A stretch of 64,000 nucleotides of DNA from JACCZX01 sp963729165. GTDB taxonomy: Bacteria; Pseudomonadota; Gammaproteobacteria; Burkholderiales; Burkholderiaceae_F. How positions within the stretch are numbered: the first letter of the stretch is position 1; every line of letters starts with the position of its first letter. Position numbers and translations under genes: made by a program. Below, one piece after another: positions 17,160 through 25,748 of this stretch. A model generated the notes under the pieces. The model was not told the DNA's origin and did not search any database. It worked only from the letters and a program-made list of their open reading frames with translations. The stretch lies in assembly GCA_963729165.1 (NCBI GenBank), contig CAVSMM010000009.1:1-64000 (forward strand), in the 5' to 3' direction.

Positions 17160-17783
17160 CTATCGGGTCACGGCCGCGCGCGCGGCACGTAGTTCTTCCT
17201 CCAGCGCGGCGATCCGCTCGTTTAGCTGCCGCGCCGCCGCCTCGACCTGATCCAGTGTGAAGCGCTGCGTGATGTGCTGCGGGCAGTTCCAGTCGAACGC
17301 AGCTACGTCGATCAGCCCAACGCGGTCCACCTTGGCTCGATAGCCGGGCAGCTCGACCTGCCGTACAAGATCGGCATCCGCCTCTGCCAGTTCGATGAAC
17401 CGCAGGTGTCCGAGCAGCTTCAGGCGTTGCAGGTGCACATAGTCCATCACGATAAGCGAAGCGCGATTGTCGGTCGCCGCGTTGCCGGCACTGACGAACT
17501 GCTGGTTGCCGCGGAAGTCCGCAAACGCGATCTGCCGCGGTGACAGCACCTTTAGGAAGCCACGCGGGCCGCCGCGATGCTGCACATACGGCCAGCCCGT
17601 CTCGCTGACGGTCGCCAGGTAGAAGCTGTCGGCCGCCGCAAGGAACTCGGACTCGTCCGGACCAAGCCCGCTCTCGAGCTCGGCTTTCGCCTGCATGCGC
17701 GCGTATTGCGCACGCGAGCCACGCGATTCCTGCAGGGCCTGCACGGCGGGGGTGAAGGCGACTTCGGCGAAACTACCGCTCAT
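17160..17783 (-). CDS. Pyridoxamine 5-phosphate oxidase-fold flavoprotein
   Basis: This encodes 207 residues from ATG 17783 (AAGAGGA upstream). The split-barrel FMN-binding fold is marked by ADSFYLATVSETGWPYVQHRG, the region binding flavin phosphate in this superfamily, then LIVMDYVHLQRLKLLGHLRF. The C-terminal helix is coiled-coil-like (ARQLNERIAALEEELRAARA). It is not the PdxH pathway enzyme, as the pyridoxine-binding tail is absent. It follows the CMD-family gene by 16 bases in one operon divergent from a LysR gene, so it likely responds to the same signal, perhaps oxidative or electrophile stress. Confidence 0.75.
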   Translation of the reverse strand: MSGSFAEVAFTPAVQALQESRGSRAQYARMQAKAELESGLGPDESEFLAAADSFYLATVSETGWPYVQHRGGPRGFLKVLSPRQIAFADFRGNQQFVSAGNAATDNRASLIVMDYVHLQRLKLLGHLRFIELAEADADLVRQVELPGYRAKVDRVGLIDVAAFDWNCPQHITQRFTLDQVEAAARQLNERIAALEEELRAARAAVTR

Positions 17784-17799
17784 GTCAGCTTTCCTCTTT

Positions 17800-18357
17800 T
17801 CAGGCAGCGCGTCGTTGCGGCGCAAGCAACGCGACTTTCGGGAAGTCGATCTCGACCTGCGAGGCCTTGTTGATGATGTTGGTGAAGATGTTCAGCACCA
17901 CGAGGGCAATGACTTCGACCACCCCCGCGTCGGTGAGCCCTGCCGCACGCGCGGCCTCCAGTTCGACTGTTGTGACCGCGCCTACGTTTTCGTTCAGCGT
18001 CTTCGCCAGCGCGACCGCCGCGGCGGCACGCACGTCGCTCGATAATCCCTTGCGGTTGAGGAGCATTTCCTCGTTCGAGAGTCCGGCGCGGCGGCCAATC
18101 GCCGTGTGCGCGGATGTACAGTACTCACAGGCGTTGCTCTCGGCGATCGCAAGGGCAATTCGCTCCTGCGTCGCCTTGTCCAGCGCGAAGTCCGAGGCTG
18201 CGCCATACAAGCCGAGGAAACCTTCTAGCGCCTTCGGCGAGTTGGCGAGCACGCGAATGAAGTTCGGGGTCACGCCGAGCTGCGACTGCACGGCGTCGAG
18301 AAGCGTCCTGGCGGCACCTTCGGCGGTTTGCGGATCGACTACGTTGATACGGGACAT
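17800..18357 (-). CDS. Carboxymuconolactone decarboxylase-family (AhpD-like) protein
   Basis: This 185-residue all-helical protein carries the AhpD-type redox site NACEYCTSAHTAIGRRAG (CxxC plus downstream His), so a peroxidase or disulfide reductase role is likelier than decarboxylation. The start at ATG 18357 (MSRINVVDP) is followed by the family block LGVTPNFIRVLANSP. It is the first gene of a two-gene minus-strand operon with the PNPOx-like flavoprotein. It diverges from the LysR gene at 18493, which is the usual arrangement for a LysR target. Confidence 0.8.
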   Translation of the reverse strand: MSRINVVDPQTAEGAARTLLDAVQSQLGVTPNFIRVLANSPKALEGFLGLYGAASDFALDKATQERIALAIAESNACEYCTSAHTAIGRRAGLSNEEMLLNRKGLSSDVRAAAAVALAKTLNENVGAVTTVELEAARAAGLTDAGVVEVIALVVLNIFTNIINKASQVEIDFPKVALLAPQRRAA

Positions 18358-18428
18358 GCTGACTCCTGTTGAATTGGTTAGGGGGCGCGCTGCTACGTCT
18401 AGCAACACGCTCGCAGTCTGATTGCTGC

Positions 18429-18443
18429 TTTAGTTCGAATAAA
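18429..18443. promoter_or_regulatory. LysR operator candidate
   Basis: TTTAGTTCGAATAAA is a near-perfect dyad with arms TTTA/TAAA around TTCGAA. It lies between the divergent LysR gene and the CMD operon, where an autoregulatory LysR box is expected. Confidence 0.35.
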
Positions 18444-18492
18444 TGCCAGCCAACGCAACTGATTACTTCATTTCTCGGAGTAGTATCGAGCG

Positions 18493-19461
18493 ATGGACAA
18501 GTTGCGCGCGATGGAGACGTTCGTTCGCATCGTCGAGCGGGGCAGCCTCACGGCCGCGGCCGAGACCCTCTCCACGTCGTTGCCGTCGGTTGTGCGTACG
18601 CTCGCCGCGCTCGAATCCGAACTGGGCGTGCGTTTACTTAACCGAACGACGCGGCGCCTGTCGCCGACTGACGAGGGTCGCGAATACTTTGAGCGCAGCA
18701 AGCGCGTGCTGGCCGAAGTCGACGAGGCCGAGGCCGCACTTTCCGCACGGCGCGTAGCGCCCAAAGGCAGACTGCGCATCACCGCACCGGTGATGTTCGG
18801 ACGCCTGCGAGTGGCGCCACTCGTAACCGAATTTGTCCTCAGGCACCCGGCACTACAGATCGAACTCACGCTGCTCGACCGCATCGTCGATCTGGTGGAG
18901 GAAGGCATCGATGCGGGCATTCGCATCGCTCGGCTGCCCGACTCGACGCTGGTCGCAGTGCCGGTCGGGCAGACGCGGCGCGTGGTCTGCGCATCGCCGG
19001 CGTACCTGAAGCGCGCCGGAACACCAAAGACACCGCAGGACCTGATGCACCATCGTTGCATTAGCTTCAGCGGGCTCGTCGCGGGCAACGCATGGAGTCT
19101 CGGCGGCGGCAACGGTCACGTGCAGATTGATGTTCCCTCCGCGCTCGCCACCAACCAGGTCGACGCTGCGATCGACGCCTGCCTGCGCGGAGTCGGTCCG
19201 GGCCAGTTTCTTTGCTATCAGGTGCAGGCGCTGCTCGACGTCGGCAAGCTCAAGCGCGTATTGCAGAGCTTTGAGCCCGAGCCCGTGGCAATCCAACTCG
19301 TCTATCCGCAAGCACGGCTGTTGTCGGCCAATGTCCGCGCGTTCGTCGATTGGGCGGTGCCGCGGCTGAGGGCGCCTGTAAGAGCAAGCGGAACCAAAGC
19401 GAATGGACGCGGGGTTATCGGTGGCGCTAATCATGGCGATAGCTGCCCTTGTCGTCATTAA
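18493..19461 (+). CDS. LysR-family transcriptional regulator
   Basis: This 322-residue regulator has an N-terminal winged helix (METFVRIVERGSLTAAAETL then SLPSVVRTLAALE) and a periplasmic-binding-like effector domain from about residue 90 (GRLRITAPVMFGRL). It resembles the AaeR/DsdC-like group with LNRTTRRLSPTDEG. The last 25 residues are unlike LysR tails; a shift of one base near 19375 would give a stop just after VPRLR, so the true end may be about 19380. It is divergent from the CMD/PNPOx operon, its probable target. Confidence 0.8.
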   Translation: MDKLRAMETFVRIVERGSLTAAAETLSTSLPSVVRTLAALESELGVRLLNRTTRRLSPTDEGREYFERSKRVLAEVDEAEAALSARRVAPKGRLRITAPVMFGRLRVAPLVTEFVLRHPALQIELTLLDRIVDLVEEGIDAGIRIARLPDSTLVAVPVGQTRRVVCASPAYLKRAGTPKTPQDLMHHRCISFSGLVAGNAWSLGGGNGHVQIDVPSALATNQVDAAIDACLRGVGPGQFLCYQVQALLDVGKLKRVLQSFEPEPVAIQLVYPQARLLSANVRAFVDWAVPRLRAPVRASGTKANGRGVIGGANHGDSCPCRH

Positions 19462-19684
19462 CGGAGCAGCATCATTGGCCGTGTGGAAGAGCCGTTTGTA
19501 CACCCGAGAACAATGTCGCAATCAACTCGTAATCATTTGGTTGTTGCCGTTAGTCGGTGCCTTAATTGTTCTCGTTGCGTTGAGATCGGCTAGGGAAGAT
19601 GCACGTAGCCATCGGCTACTGAAACATAACCTGGACGACCAACGCGATAGCTTTAGTCAGCGCAGTGCTGCGGATGATGACTAA
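19403..19684 (+). CDS. Small two-span membrane protein
   Basis: This 93-residue protein has two clear hydrophobic spans (VALIMAIAALVVINGAA and LVIIWLLPLVGALIVLVAL) separated by a basic loop, and a charged C-terminal tail. The second span resembles the N-terminal membrane segment found in phospholipase-D-like proteins, but no enzyme domain follows. The start overlaps the LysR tail, which may itself be over-extended by a frame error. No strong binding site is visible. Function is unknown. Confidence 0.45.
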   Translation: MDAGLSVALIMAIAALVVINGAASLAVWKSRLYTREQCRNQLVIIWLLPLVGALIVLVALRSAREDARSHRLLKHNLDDQRDSFSQRSAADDD

Positions 19685-19837
19685 CGCGAACGGGAGGAGT
19701 ACGCAAAGTATGTTCGCGCGTTTATGCCAGTCTTTCGCAAGTATGAAGGCGAAGTTGTCGCGCTGCAGGACGATCCGATCCACTAGAAGGCACTTGGCCT
19801 ACTCTCGGACGGTTGTTCTGCGTATGCCGTCCGCGGT

Positions 19838-19863
19838 GATACGTTTGCGTAAATCTGACGATG
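19838..19863 (+). repeat. Third copy of the GATACGTT...TCTGACGATG repeat
   Basis: This matches 15388-15413 in 24 of 26 positions (GATACGTT, G or T, GCGTAA, C or A, TCTGACGATG). It lies in a gene-free spacer, far from coding sequence that could explain the match. Confidence 0.45.
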
Positions 19864-19911
19864 CGCACGAGTGTTCGCCGGATCGCAAAGACCTGCACTG
19901 GACCACAGAAT

Positions 19912-20787
19912 TCAGCGTTGAGTCGTGCGGCTGCGCGATCGCGACGTGACCAGTGTTATCAGCGTCAGCCCCAACAGGAGAAGCGCCAGCGGCGCCGGTT
20001 CCGGGACGCGCTGCGGTTCCGCGTAGATAAAATCGTCCATTACGACGACGTCGATACCGCCGCCGGGATTATCAATAGGCCCGAGTGCGGTGTTGCCACT
20101 GGTGATGCGCACCCGTCCGATGCGCTCTCCAGCATCGAAAAGCACACCCAAAAAGGACAGGCTGCCATCCGATGTCGTGCCGGCCGGGACATCAAAACTG
20201 CCCAGCAGAGCGCCGAACTGGCCAAAAAAGTCGATTCTTGAGCTGTCGCCCAGATCAACATCGGTGAACACGGCACCGAATCCCCTGACCGTGGCGGGAA
20301 TGCTGCCGTTCGTGCCGGGAACCGAGAATGTGGCGTCCGTGACATTGCTCCCGATGGGCGTGAAAAGTCGATTCGGGCTGAAAGTGGCAAAGGCCGTCGC
20401 GTACGTCGGATTGATCAAGTCAAGGCTGAGTTGGCCCCCGGTAGGAGCAGCCTGCGTTAGACCAGTGCCGCCCGTAGTGAACGTTGCGCCCCGCGTGTTT
20501 TGAAAGACGGTAAAAGGCGTGGCGGGCGCCGTGCCATTTATGACGGGGGGACCGCCGCCGTCCCAGTTGATCTCGCGTCGCCCGCTGGGCAGCGACGCCA
20601 GAGTGTTCCCATTGTTCGGATTGCCCAGCGCCGCGCGAAACGCGTCCACCCCCGCCTGAATTTCGGCCGCGTTGGCGCCGGTATCACTGAAAAGAATCGG
20701 TGCTGCTGCAACCGAAGTAATCCAGGCTGATGCCACGGTTATCACAGCAGACGCAAGCACCGACATGCGAAGTCGTCGCAGTTTCAT
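19912..20787 (-). CDS. PEP-CTERM sorting domain protein
   Basis: This encodes 291 residues from ATG 20787, which has GGAGG seven bases upstream. A Sec signal peptide (SVLASAVITVASAWITSVAA) precedes a Gly/Thr/Asn-rich beta-type domain (ANAAEIQAGVDAFRAALG; later PATVRGFGAVFTDVDLG and IGRVRITSGNTALG). I recall this pattern from uncharacterised PEP-CTERM cargo. The C-terminal anchor RVPEPAPLALLLLGLTL plus SRSRSR completes the sorting signal. It should be cut by a distant exosortase and released to the surface or matrix. The gene is monocistronic. Confidence 0.8.
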   Translation of the reverse strand: MKLRRLRMSVLASAVITVASAWITSVAAAPILFSDTGANAAEIQAGVDAFRAALGNPNNGNTLASLPSGRREINWDGGGPPVINGTAPATPFTVFQNTRGATFTTGGTGLTQAAPTGGQLSLDLINPTYATAFATFSPNRLFTPIGSNVTDATFSVPGTNGSIPATVRGFGAVFTDVDLGDSSRIDFFGQFGALLGSFDVPAGTTSDGSLSFLGVLFDAGERIGRVRITSGNTALGPIDNPGGGIDVVVMDDFIYAEPQRVPEPAPLALLLLGLTLITLVTSRSRSRTTQR

Positions 20788-21049
20788 GTCGACCTCCGGG
20801 CTAGTTTCAACCCAAAGCTGCAGAGCAATGCGCGGCAAGCATGGAACGCGCCACTTGGGAAAATTTCCAAAAATCAATGCACTTAGCGCTGCGGGCTGTG
20901 GCCGCGAAGCGGCGCAGCGTAAAGTTTTCTGACAGTTGTCGACCCGCTTGAGGAGCCTTCACGCTGGGCTACTGCCCGATGCGACGATCGTTATCCACCC
21001 ATTGCGACATCGAACCAACGCAACATCGCAGATCGTCCTTCCGGACAGC

Positions 21050-21841
21050 TCAAAGCGTTGAAAGAACCGCCTTTCGCTTCTCCTCGTATTCCTGCTGGGT
21101 AATTAGGCCTTCTTTACGTAGCTGCTCTAACTCTCGCAGCCGACTCACCCTCGTGGCGTCTGGCGAAGTTGGCGACGTCGTCGGAGAGGCCTTTGGTGTC
21201 GCGGCGTTTGATGCTGCTGGTGTTGCCGCATTCTGTGGAGCTGCAAGCTGTTGTACAGGTGCCGCAGAGGGCGCGGGGTACTTCACCAACTCACGAGTGA
21301 AGTCTTGGTTTGCAACTCGACGCATGTGCTTGACGTCGGCCCGCGCGGCGGGCGCGTACCAAAATGTGTCCACGATTCGCCCATTGAAACCGGTTGAAGT
21401 GCGGATATAGCCGTCGTATTCGACCTTGAAAGCCATGAACTTGCCCGCTGGGACAGTAACTTCCTCGTACGCAACAACGCGGGCGTCCTGTTTTAGGTTT
21501 CCTGTGGTGCGGTCCGGGCGGACGTAGTCCAGATCAACCGACCACTGCTTACCCACCGTCAGCGGCCACACTCTCCAAGGTTTAGCGGAAGGTTCACTGA
21601 GATACGGATAGTCGAGTGGGCGCTGCATGCCCTCGACCATCGCAACGCGGGCGCCCTTGTCTTCAATCACTTCGACTGACCGGCCCGCCTCTTCAAGCTT
21701 CGTGCGGTTGTCGAACTGGCGCCACTCCCATCGATCACCGACTGCGAACGCCGATACGTCTGGCATAGCCGCGCTCTGCGCGCCCACCGCGCCGGCGAAC
21801 AGGCCGGTCATGCCAACCAAGAGCACTTTGCAAAGTTGCAT
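21050..21841 (-). CDS. Secreted protein with C-terminal SHOCT domain
   Basis: This 263-residue protein has a Sec signal peptide (VLLVGMTGLFAGAVGAQ). The middle is a beta-rich domain of about 150 residues (VGDRWEWRQFD, VTVPAGKFMAFKVEYDG) resembling domains that follow DUF3108-like layouts. An Ala/Pro/Thr-rich linker (about residues 190-230) leads to a SHOCT motif (LRELEQLRKEGLITQQEYEE), a short helical pair that in other proteins mediates oligomerisation. An exported SHOCT protein is a little unusual, but I have seen the layout in other betaproteobacteria. It is probably monocistronic. Confidence 0.7.
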   Translation of the reverse strand: MQLCKVLLVGMTGLFAGAVGAQSAAMPDVSAFAVGDRWEWRQFDNRTKLEEAGRSVEVIEDKGARVAMVEGMQRPLDYPYLSEPSAKPWRVWPLTVGKQWSVDLDYVRPDRTTGNLKQDARVVAYEEVTVPAGKFMAFKVEYDGYIRTSTGFNGRIVDTFWYAPAARADVKHMRRVANQDFTRELVKYPAPSAAPVQQLAAPQNAATPAASNAATPKASPTTSPTSPDATRVSRLRELEQLRKEGLITQQEYEEKRKAVLSTL

Positions 21842-22070
21842 CCCTACCTCGTTCCGTTGAATTAGAAGCGGCTACGGAACCATTCTCGCTCGGCCTTGGT
21901 TTATCCGCTAGTAGCCGGTAGCAGACTCGAGCACTACCAATCAGATGCACCGCGGAGATCGAAATACGCTGCGTCGGTGCCGTGATGTCGTCGTTTGTCA
22001 GCCTACGGCGAAATGTTGACCAGTACTCGCAACTGCGCGCAAGATCGCCGAATCACCAGGGAGCGAGAAC

Positions 22071-22667
22071 ATGCCCAGCCACGATCGCGTCATTCAGCGC
22101 ACCGCCTCCGTTGAGCAAAGGGTTGAAGCGATTCAAGCCGCGCTCGACGCGCGTGGAATGAACGCGACAGAGGGAGTCGAGGAGTTGGACCACCTCGCTC
22201 AGGAAGAGTGGATTCCACAGAATGGGGCACGTGTCGTGGCGAAAGCCTGGGTCGATCCAGCGTTCCGCGCTCGCCTGCTCGCCAATGGCCGCGAGGCCGT
22301 CGCCGAGCTTGGCCTCACGTTGCCAAAGCATCACCGACACCTCGTCGTGTTGGAAAACACCGCGACCGTCCAAAACGTCATCTGCTGCACACTTTGCTCG
22401 TGCACGGCCTTTACGATCATCGGGCTGCCACCGGATTGGTACAAGGAGTTGGAGTACCGGTCGCGAGTCGTGCGTGAGTCACGTACGGTGTTAAGGGAAA
22501 TGGGACTCGACCTGTCACCGAAGGTCGAGATCCGTGTGTGGGACACGACCGCGGATACGCGTTACATGGTGCTGCCCACCCAGCCGCCGCAAACCATCGG
22601 CTGGCCGGAGGACAAGCTCGCCGAAATCGTGACGCGCGATTCGATGATCGGCGTCGCGCGTCTTTAA
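22071..22667 (+). CDS. nthA: Nitrile hydratase alpha subunit
   Basis: This 198-residue subunit holds the metal site of nitrile hydratase, which hydrates nitriles to amides in the cytoplasm. The claw setting is seen at residues 106-111, CTLCSC, whose second and third cysteines become sulfinic and sulfenic acids. Thr107 is the cobalt-type residue, yet the surrounding sequence (SCTAFTIIGLPPDWYKELEYRSRVV and IRVWDTTADTRYMVLP, here quoted in parts) resembles iron-type enzymes, which normally have Ser. The beta gene follows 9 bases later. No activator/metallochaperone gene lies next to it. Confidence 0.9.
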   Translation: MPSHDRVIQRTASVEQRVEAIQAALDARGMNATEGVEELDHLAQEEWIPQNGARVVAKAWVDPAFRARLLANGREAVAELGLTLPKHHRHLVVLENTATVQNVICCTLCSCTAFTIIGLPPDWYKELEYRSRVVRESRTVLREMGLDLSPKVEIRVWDTTADTRYMVLPTQPPQTIGWPEDKLAEIVTRDSMIGVARL

Positions 22668-22676
22668 TCGAGGCGG

Positions 22677-23294
22677 ATGATGGACGGCATGCATGACATG
22701 GGTGGCAGGCAGGGCTTCGGCGCGGTTCACTACACGCAGAACGCGCAGGCATTCCACGCCGCGTGGGAAGTGCGCGCCAATTCGCTTTATGCCTTCGCGG
22801 TGCTACGTGGCATCTTCAACATGGACGAATACCGTCACGCGATCGAGCGCATGGACCCGCGGCATTACCTAGCGGCCAGCTACTACGAGCGCTCGCTGAC
22901 GAGCTTGGCGACACTGCTGGTCGAGAAAGGCGTCGTGACTCACGAGGAGCTGGAGCAGCGGACCCAAGGACACTTTCCGCTCGCAGCACCGAGCGCGTCG
23001 GGACGTACCAACGCGGCCGCGCGCGAGCGCTTCCAACCCGGTGATCGCGTTCGCGTGCGGACTGAATACGTGCCGGGTCATGTACGAATGCCGGGCTACA
23101 TCCGCGGTAAGACCGGCGTCGTCGTCAGCGAGTCGCCCGCCTATCCATTTCCCGACGCCCATGCACACGCGGTCGAAGCGGAGAACGAACCCACGTACGA
23201 CGTGCGTTTCCGCAGCGAGGACCTTTGGCCCAATTCGGCTGAGCCCGCGCTCGTTCATGTCGGAATTTTCCAGAGCTACCTCGAGCGGGCGTAG
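22677..23294 (+). CDS. nthB: Nitrile hydratase beta subunit
   Basis: This 205-residue partner of the alpha subunit has an N-terminal helical region MDGMHDMGGRQGFG, typical of NHase beta. The second half is an SH3-like barrel (FQPGDRVRVRTEYVPGHVRMPGY, seen as DRVRVRTEYVPGHVRMPGYI) with two arginines expected to contact the oxidised cysteines of alpha, and DVRFRSEDLWP near the end. It forms an alpha-beta operon read through a 9-base gap. ATG at 22677 or 22680 could serve. An amidase is absent nearby, so the amide product is handled elsewhere. Confidence 0.9.
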   Translation: MMDGMHDMGGRQGFGAVHYTQNAQAFHAAWEVRANSLYAFAVLRGIFNMDEYRHAIERMDPRHYLAASYYERSLTSLATLLVEKGVVTHEELEQRTQGHFPLAAPSASGRTNAAARERFQPGDRVRVRTEYVPGHVRMPGYIRGKTGVVVSESPAYPFPDAHAHAVEAENEPTYDVRFRSEDLWPNSAEPALVHVGIFQSYLERA

Positions 23295-23338
23295 TAGCGG
23301 TTAGCTAACGGATCACGGCCTAAACGGCGACGCCCGCT
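23284..23338. terminator. Inverted-repeat terminator between convergent genes
   Basis: AGCGGGCGT at 23284-23292 pairs with ACGCCCGCT at 23330-23338, and a perfect GTTAGCTAAC palindrome sits inside at 23300-23309. The plus-strand arm is followed by TT only. It lies where nthB and the isomerase gene converge, so it may serve both. Confidence 0.5.
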
Positions 23339-24150
23339 TTCCTGGCCGCATCCACCAAGTGCTCGCGACCAGCAAGCATGTCGTCGAGCGAGGCGAAGGC
23401 GTTCGTGTAATGCCCTTTGAAGCCCTTGCCCTCAATCCGTCGGAACATGTCGCCGAAATCGAGGTCGCCTGCGCCGGGCTTCAGGTGAACTTCGAAGCCG
23501 TTACGAAAGCAGTCGGCCAACCGCACCTCGAAGACGCGGTCCATGTCGAGCGCATCTACGAATCCCTCGATGCCTTCGGGAACGAGATGCGCATGGTTGG
23601 CGGTGAATGAAAGTCCGAACGCAGGTGACTGGATTCGCTCGAAGTAATAGCGCCACTCGTCCACCGTGTGTGCCAGGTAGTGCACTTCCGCATCCTCAGG
23701 TTCCTTGTTCAGGTTTTCGAGCAGGATCAGCGCGCCCTTGCTTTCCGCGTACGCCGCGATGCGCTTTAGCCGCTCCAGTCCCGCTTCCATTCGAAGTTCC
23801 TTGTCGGAGCTGAAGTGGTAGCCCGCATGCATAACGATCCACTTCGCGCCCAACTTCGAATAGACGTCGATATAGGCCTTCAAATATTGCTCGACGGCGT
23901 CGCTCACGTACGGCGAATATTCTGCAACGTTGACGGCGGACAGGGTGTGCAGACCGAGCTGGATACCGTGCCTTTCGCACGCGGCGCGCACACCCGCGGC
24001 GCGCCGGTCATCGAACGTCGTGAGCGCGTTGGCCGCAGTGTCGAGCTGGATGTCGATAAAACGCACGGCATTTTTCGCTGCCCATTCGATGCCGTCTTCA
24101 AGCTTTGCTCGACGTCCGATATCGATGCCTATCCGATCTTTAAGGCCCAT
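23320..24150 (-). CDS. Sugar phosphate isomerase/epimerase-like TIM-barrel protein
   Basis: This encodes 276 residues from ATG 24150 (CGAGGAGCGAGAG upstream). It has the AP-endonuclease-2/xylose-isomerase barrel: AKNAVRFIDIQLDT, AKWIVMHAGYHF, LILLENLNKEPEDAE and GLSFTANHAHLV supply the usual Glu/His/Asp metal ligands. The barrel closes with VHLKPGAGDLDFGDMFRR. Members range from isomerases to ring-cleaving or dehydratase enzymes, so the reaction is not assigned. It converges on nitrile hydratase and diverges from the tctCBA operon. Confidence 0.75.
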   Translation of the reverse strand: MGLKDRIGIDIGRRAKLEDGIEWAAKNAVRFIDIQLDTAANALTTFDDRRAAGVRAACERHGIQLGLHTLSAVNVAEYSPYVSDAVEQYLKAYIDVYSKLGAKWIVMHAGYHFSSDKELRMEAGLERLKRIAAYAESKGALILLENLNKEPEDAEVHYLAHTVDEWRYYFERIQSPAFGLSFTANHAHLVPEGIEGFVDALDMDRVFEVRLADCFRNGFEVHLKPGAGDLDFGDMFRRIEGKGFKGHYTNAFASLDDMLAGREHLVDAARKAGVAV

Positions 24151-24296
24151 CTCTCGCTCCTCGTGTGCCAACGATCTTAGCCAGTCCAGCAATGACGGGG
24201 TGCGATTTCTGCGGATATGTGGTTAACCCGATGGAAATAGAACGCGCACCTGACACAATTAGGTCAGCTGTTAGACCAAACAAAAGAGGAGACATG

Positions 24297-25287
24297 ATGA
24301 AAAAGACTGCCGCACTCGCGCGCGCATTTTCGCGCCGCCAATTCATGACCAGCGCCGCCGCGGCCACTGGCGTGTTGTGCCTGCCGTCACGAGCGCAGGA
24401 GAAATTTCCGTCAAAGCCGATCGAGGTCGTCACTCATTCGGGCGCTGGCGGTGGCACGGACATCACCGCGCGGATGATGATGGTGCATGCACCAGGCGTG
24501 TTCGGCACCGAACTCGTGGTTGCGAATCGCGTCGGCGGGGCCGGCGCCGCGGCGCTTGCCTACGCGCAGAGCCGCCCGCGCGACGGCTACACGATCCTGC
24601 TCGTCACGCAATCGCACCTGCTCACCATCCTGCAGGGCAAGTCGCCGGTGAAGTACGACGAGTTCGTCGCCCTCGCCCGCGCCACGGCCGATCCGCAAGT
24701 ACTGATGGTTGGGAAGGGCAGTCCGTTCAAGACGGCACAAGAGCTACTTGCGGCTGCGAAGACTCGCAAGCTCAAGGCGGGCGTGACCCACATCGGCAGC
24801 GTGGACCATCTCTCGCTGCTGGGGTTCGCACGCAAAGCTGGATTGCAGGCGCCCACTGCGGTTCCTTTCCGGGGCGGCGGCGACATCGTGATCAATGTCG
24901 TGAGCGGAAACCTCGATGTCGGCATGCTCAACTACGCGGAAGCCGAATCGCAATTGAAGGCGGGTGATGCGCGCGCGTTGATGGTGCTCACGCCGCAGCG
25001 GATGAAAATCCTGCCTGACGTGCCTTCGGCGAAGGACCTCGGCATCGCCGCCGACTATTCGACGGTGCGTGGCTTCGTCACGCTAAAGGGTGTTCCCGAA
25101 GACCGGCTCAAGATTCTCGAGGACGGGCTGATGAAGGCAATGGCGCGGTCAGATGTATACGACCTACATCGAAACCTCCGGACAAGCTTCAGACAGCGTT
25201 GCCGGGCGTGCCGCGTGGCAGGCACAACTCGATGGCTTCTACGCGGAAGGTGAAAGCGAGCTAAAAGCGCTGGGCATGGCCAAGTAG
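24297..25287 (+). CDS. tctC: TctC-like receptor of a tripartite tricarboxylate transporter, one frame break
   Basis: This is a periplasmic binding protein of about 330 residues, with a twin-arginine-like leader (FSRRQFMTSAAAATGVL) in place of a plain Sec signal. Ligand loops are PIEVVTHSGAGGGTD, RPRDGYTI and TAVPFRGGGDI. One extra base near 25150 shifts the frame. In the next frame the end reads MYTTYIETSGQ to ELKALGMAK at stop 25285-25287, two bases before tctB. AGAGGAG precedes the start. With tctB and tctA it forms a complete uptake system for a carboxylate, perhaps the acid processed by the CoA transferase downstream. Confidence 0.85.
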
Positions 25288-25289
25288 CC

Positions 25290-25745
25290 ATGCGGCGAAC
25301 AGACGTTGTCGTAGCGGGGGTAGCGCTCTGCGGGTGTGCTGTTGCCTTCGGGCTCACCTATCGCTTCGACATCATGCCTGCGGCCATCGTGAGCGGATTG
25401 GGCGCGGAGGTTTTTCCGCGCCTGGTCATCGGCGTCATCGCATTGCTCGCGGTGCTGGCGCTATTCGGCATTGGCAATCCGCCGATGGAAACACCCGCAC
25501 CGGTCCCGCGCATGGTGTGGATCACGGCCGCGGTGTTGTTCGCGTTCGTGGGCGCGGTGGTGTTGATCGGGATGTGGCCTGCCGCGATCGTCTTCCTTGT
25601 CGGCCTCGGCCTGCTGTGGGGTGAGCGAAGTCTGTGGAAGCTCACCGCGAGCGCGCTGCTGCTTTGCGCCGCCCTTTATGCGTTGTTCGTGCGCGTCCTC
25701 GGAGGAAACTTTCCCAAAGGTTTGATCGCCAACCTCTGGTCCTGA
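25290..25745 (+). CDS. tctB: TctB small membrane subunit
   Basis: This 151-residue protein has four hydrophobic spans (VVVAGVALCGCAVAFGL; PRLVIGVIALLAVLALF; MVWITAAVLFAFVGAVVL; LWKLTASALLLCAALYALFV). It matches the small subunit of TTT transporters in size and topology. TctB sequences are poorly conserved, so its place between tctC and tctA is the main support. It starts two bases after the tctC stop and ends three bases before tctA, which indicates translational coupling. Confidence 0.85.
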   Translation: MRRTDVVVAGVALCGCAVAFGLTYRFDIMPAAIVSGLGAEVFPRLVIGVIALLAVLALFGIGNPPMETPAPVPRMVWITAAVLFAFVGAVVLIGMWPAAIVFLVGLGLLWGERSLWKLTASALLLCAALYALFVRVLGGNFPKGLIANLWS

Positions 25746-25748
25746 TCC

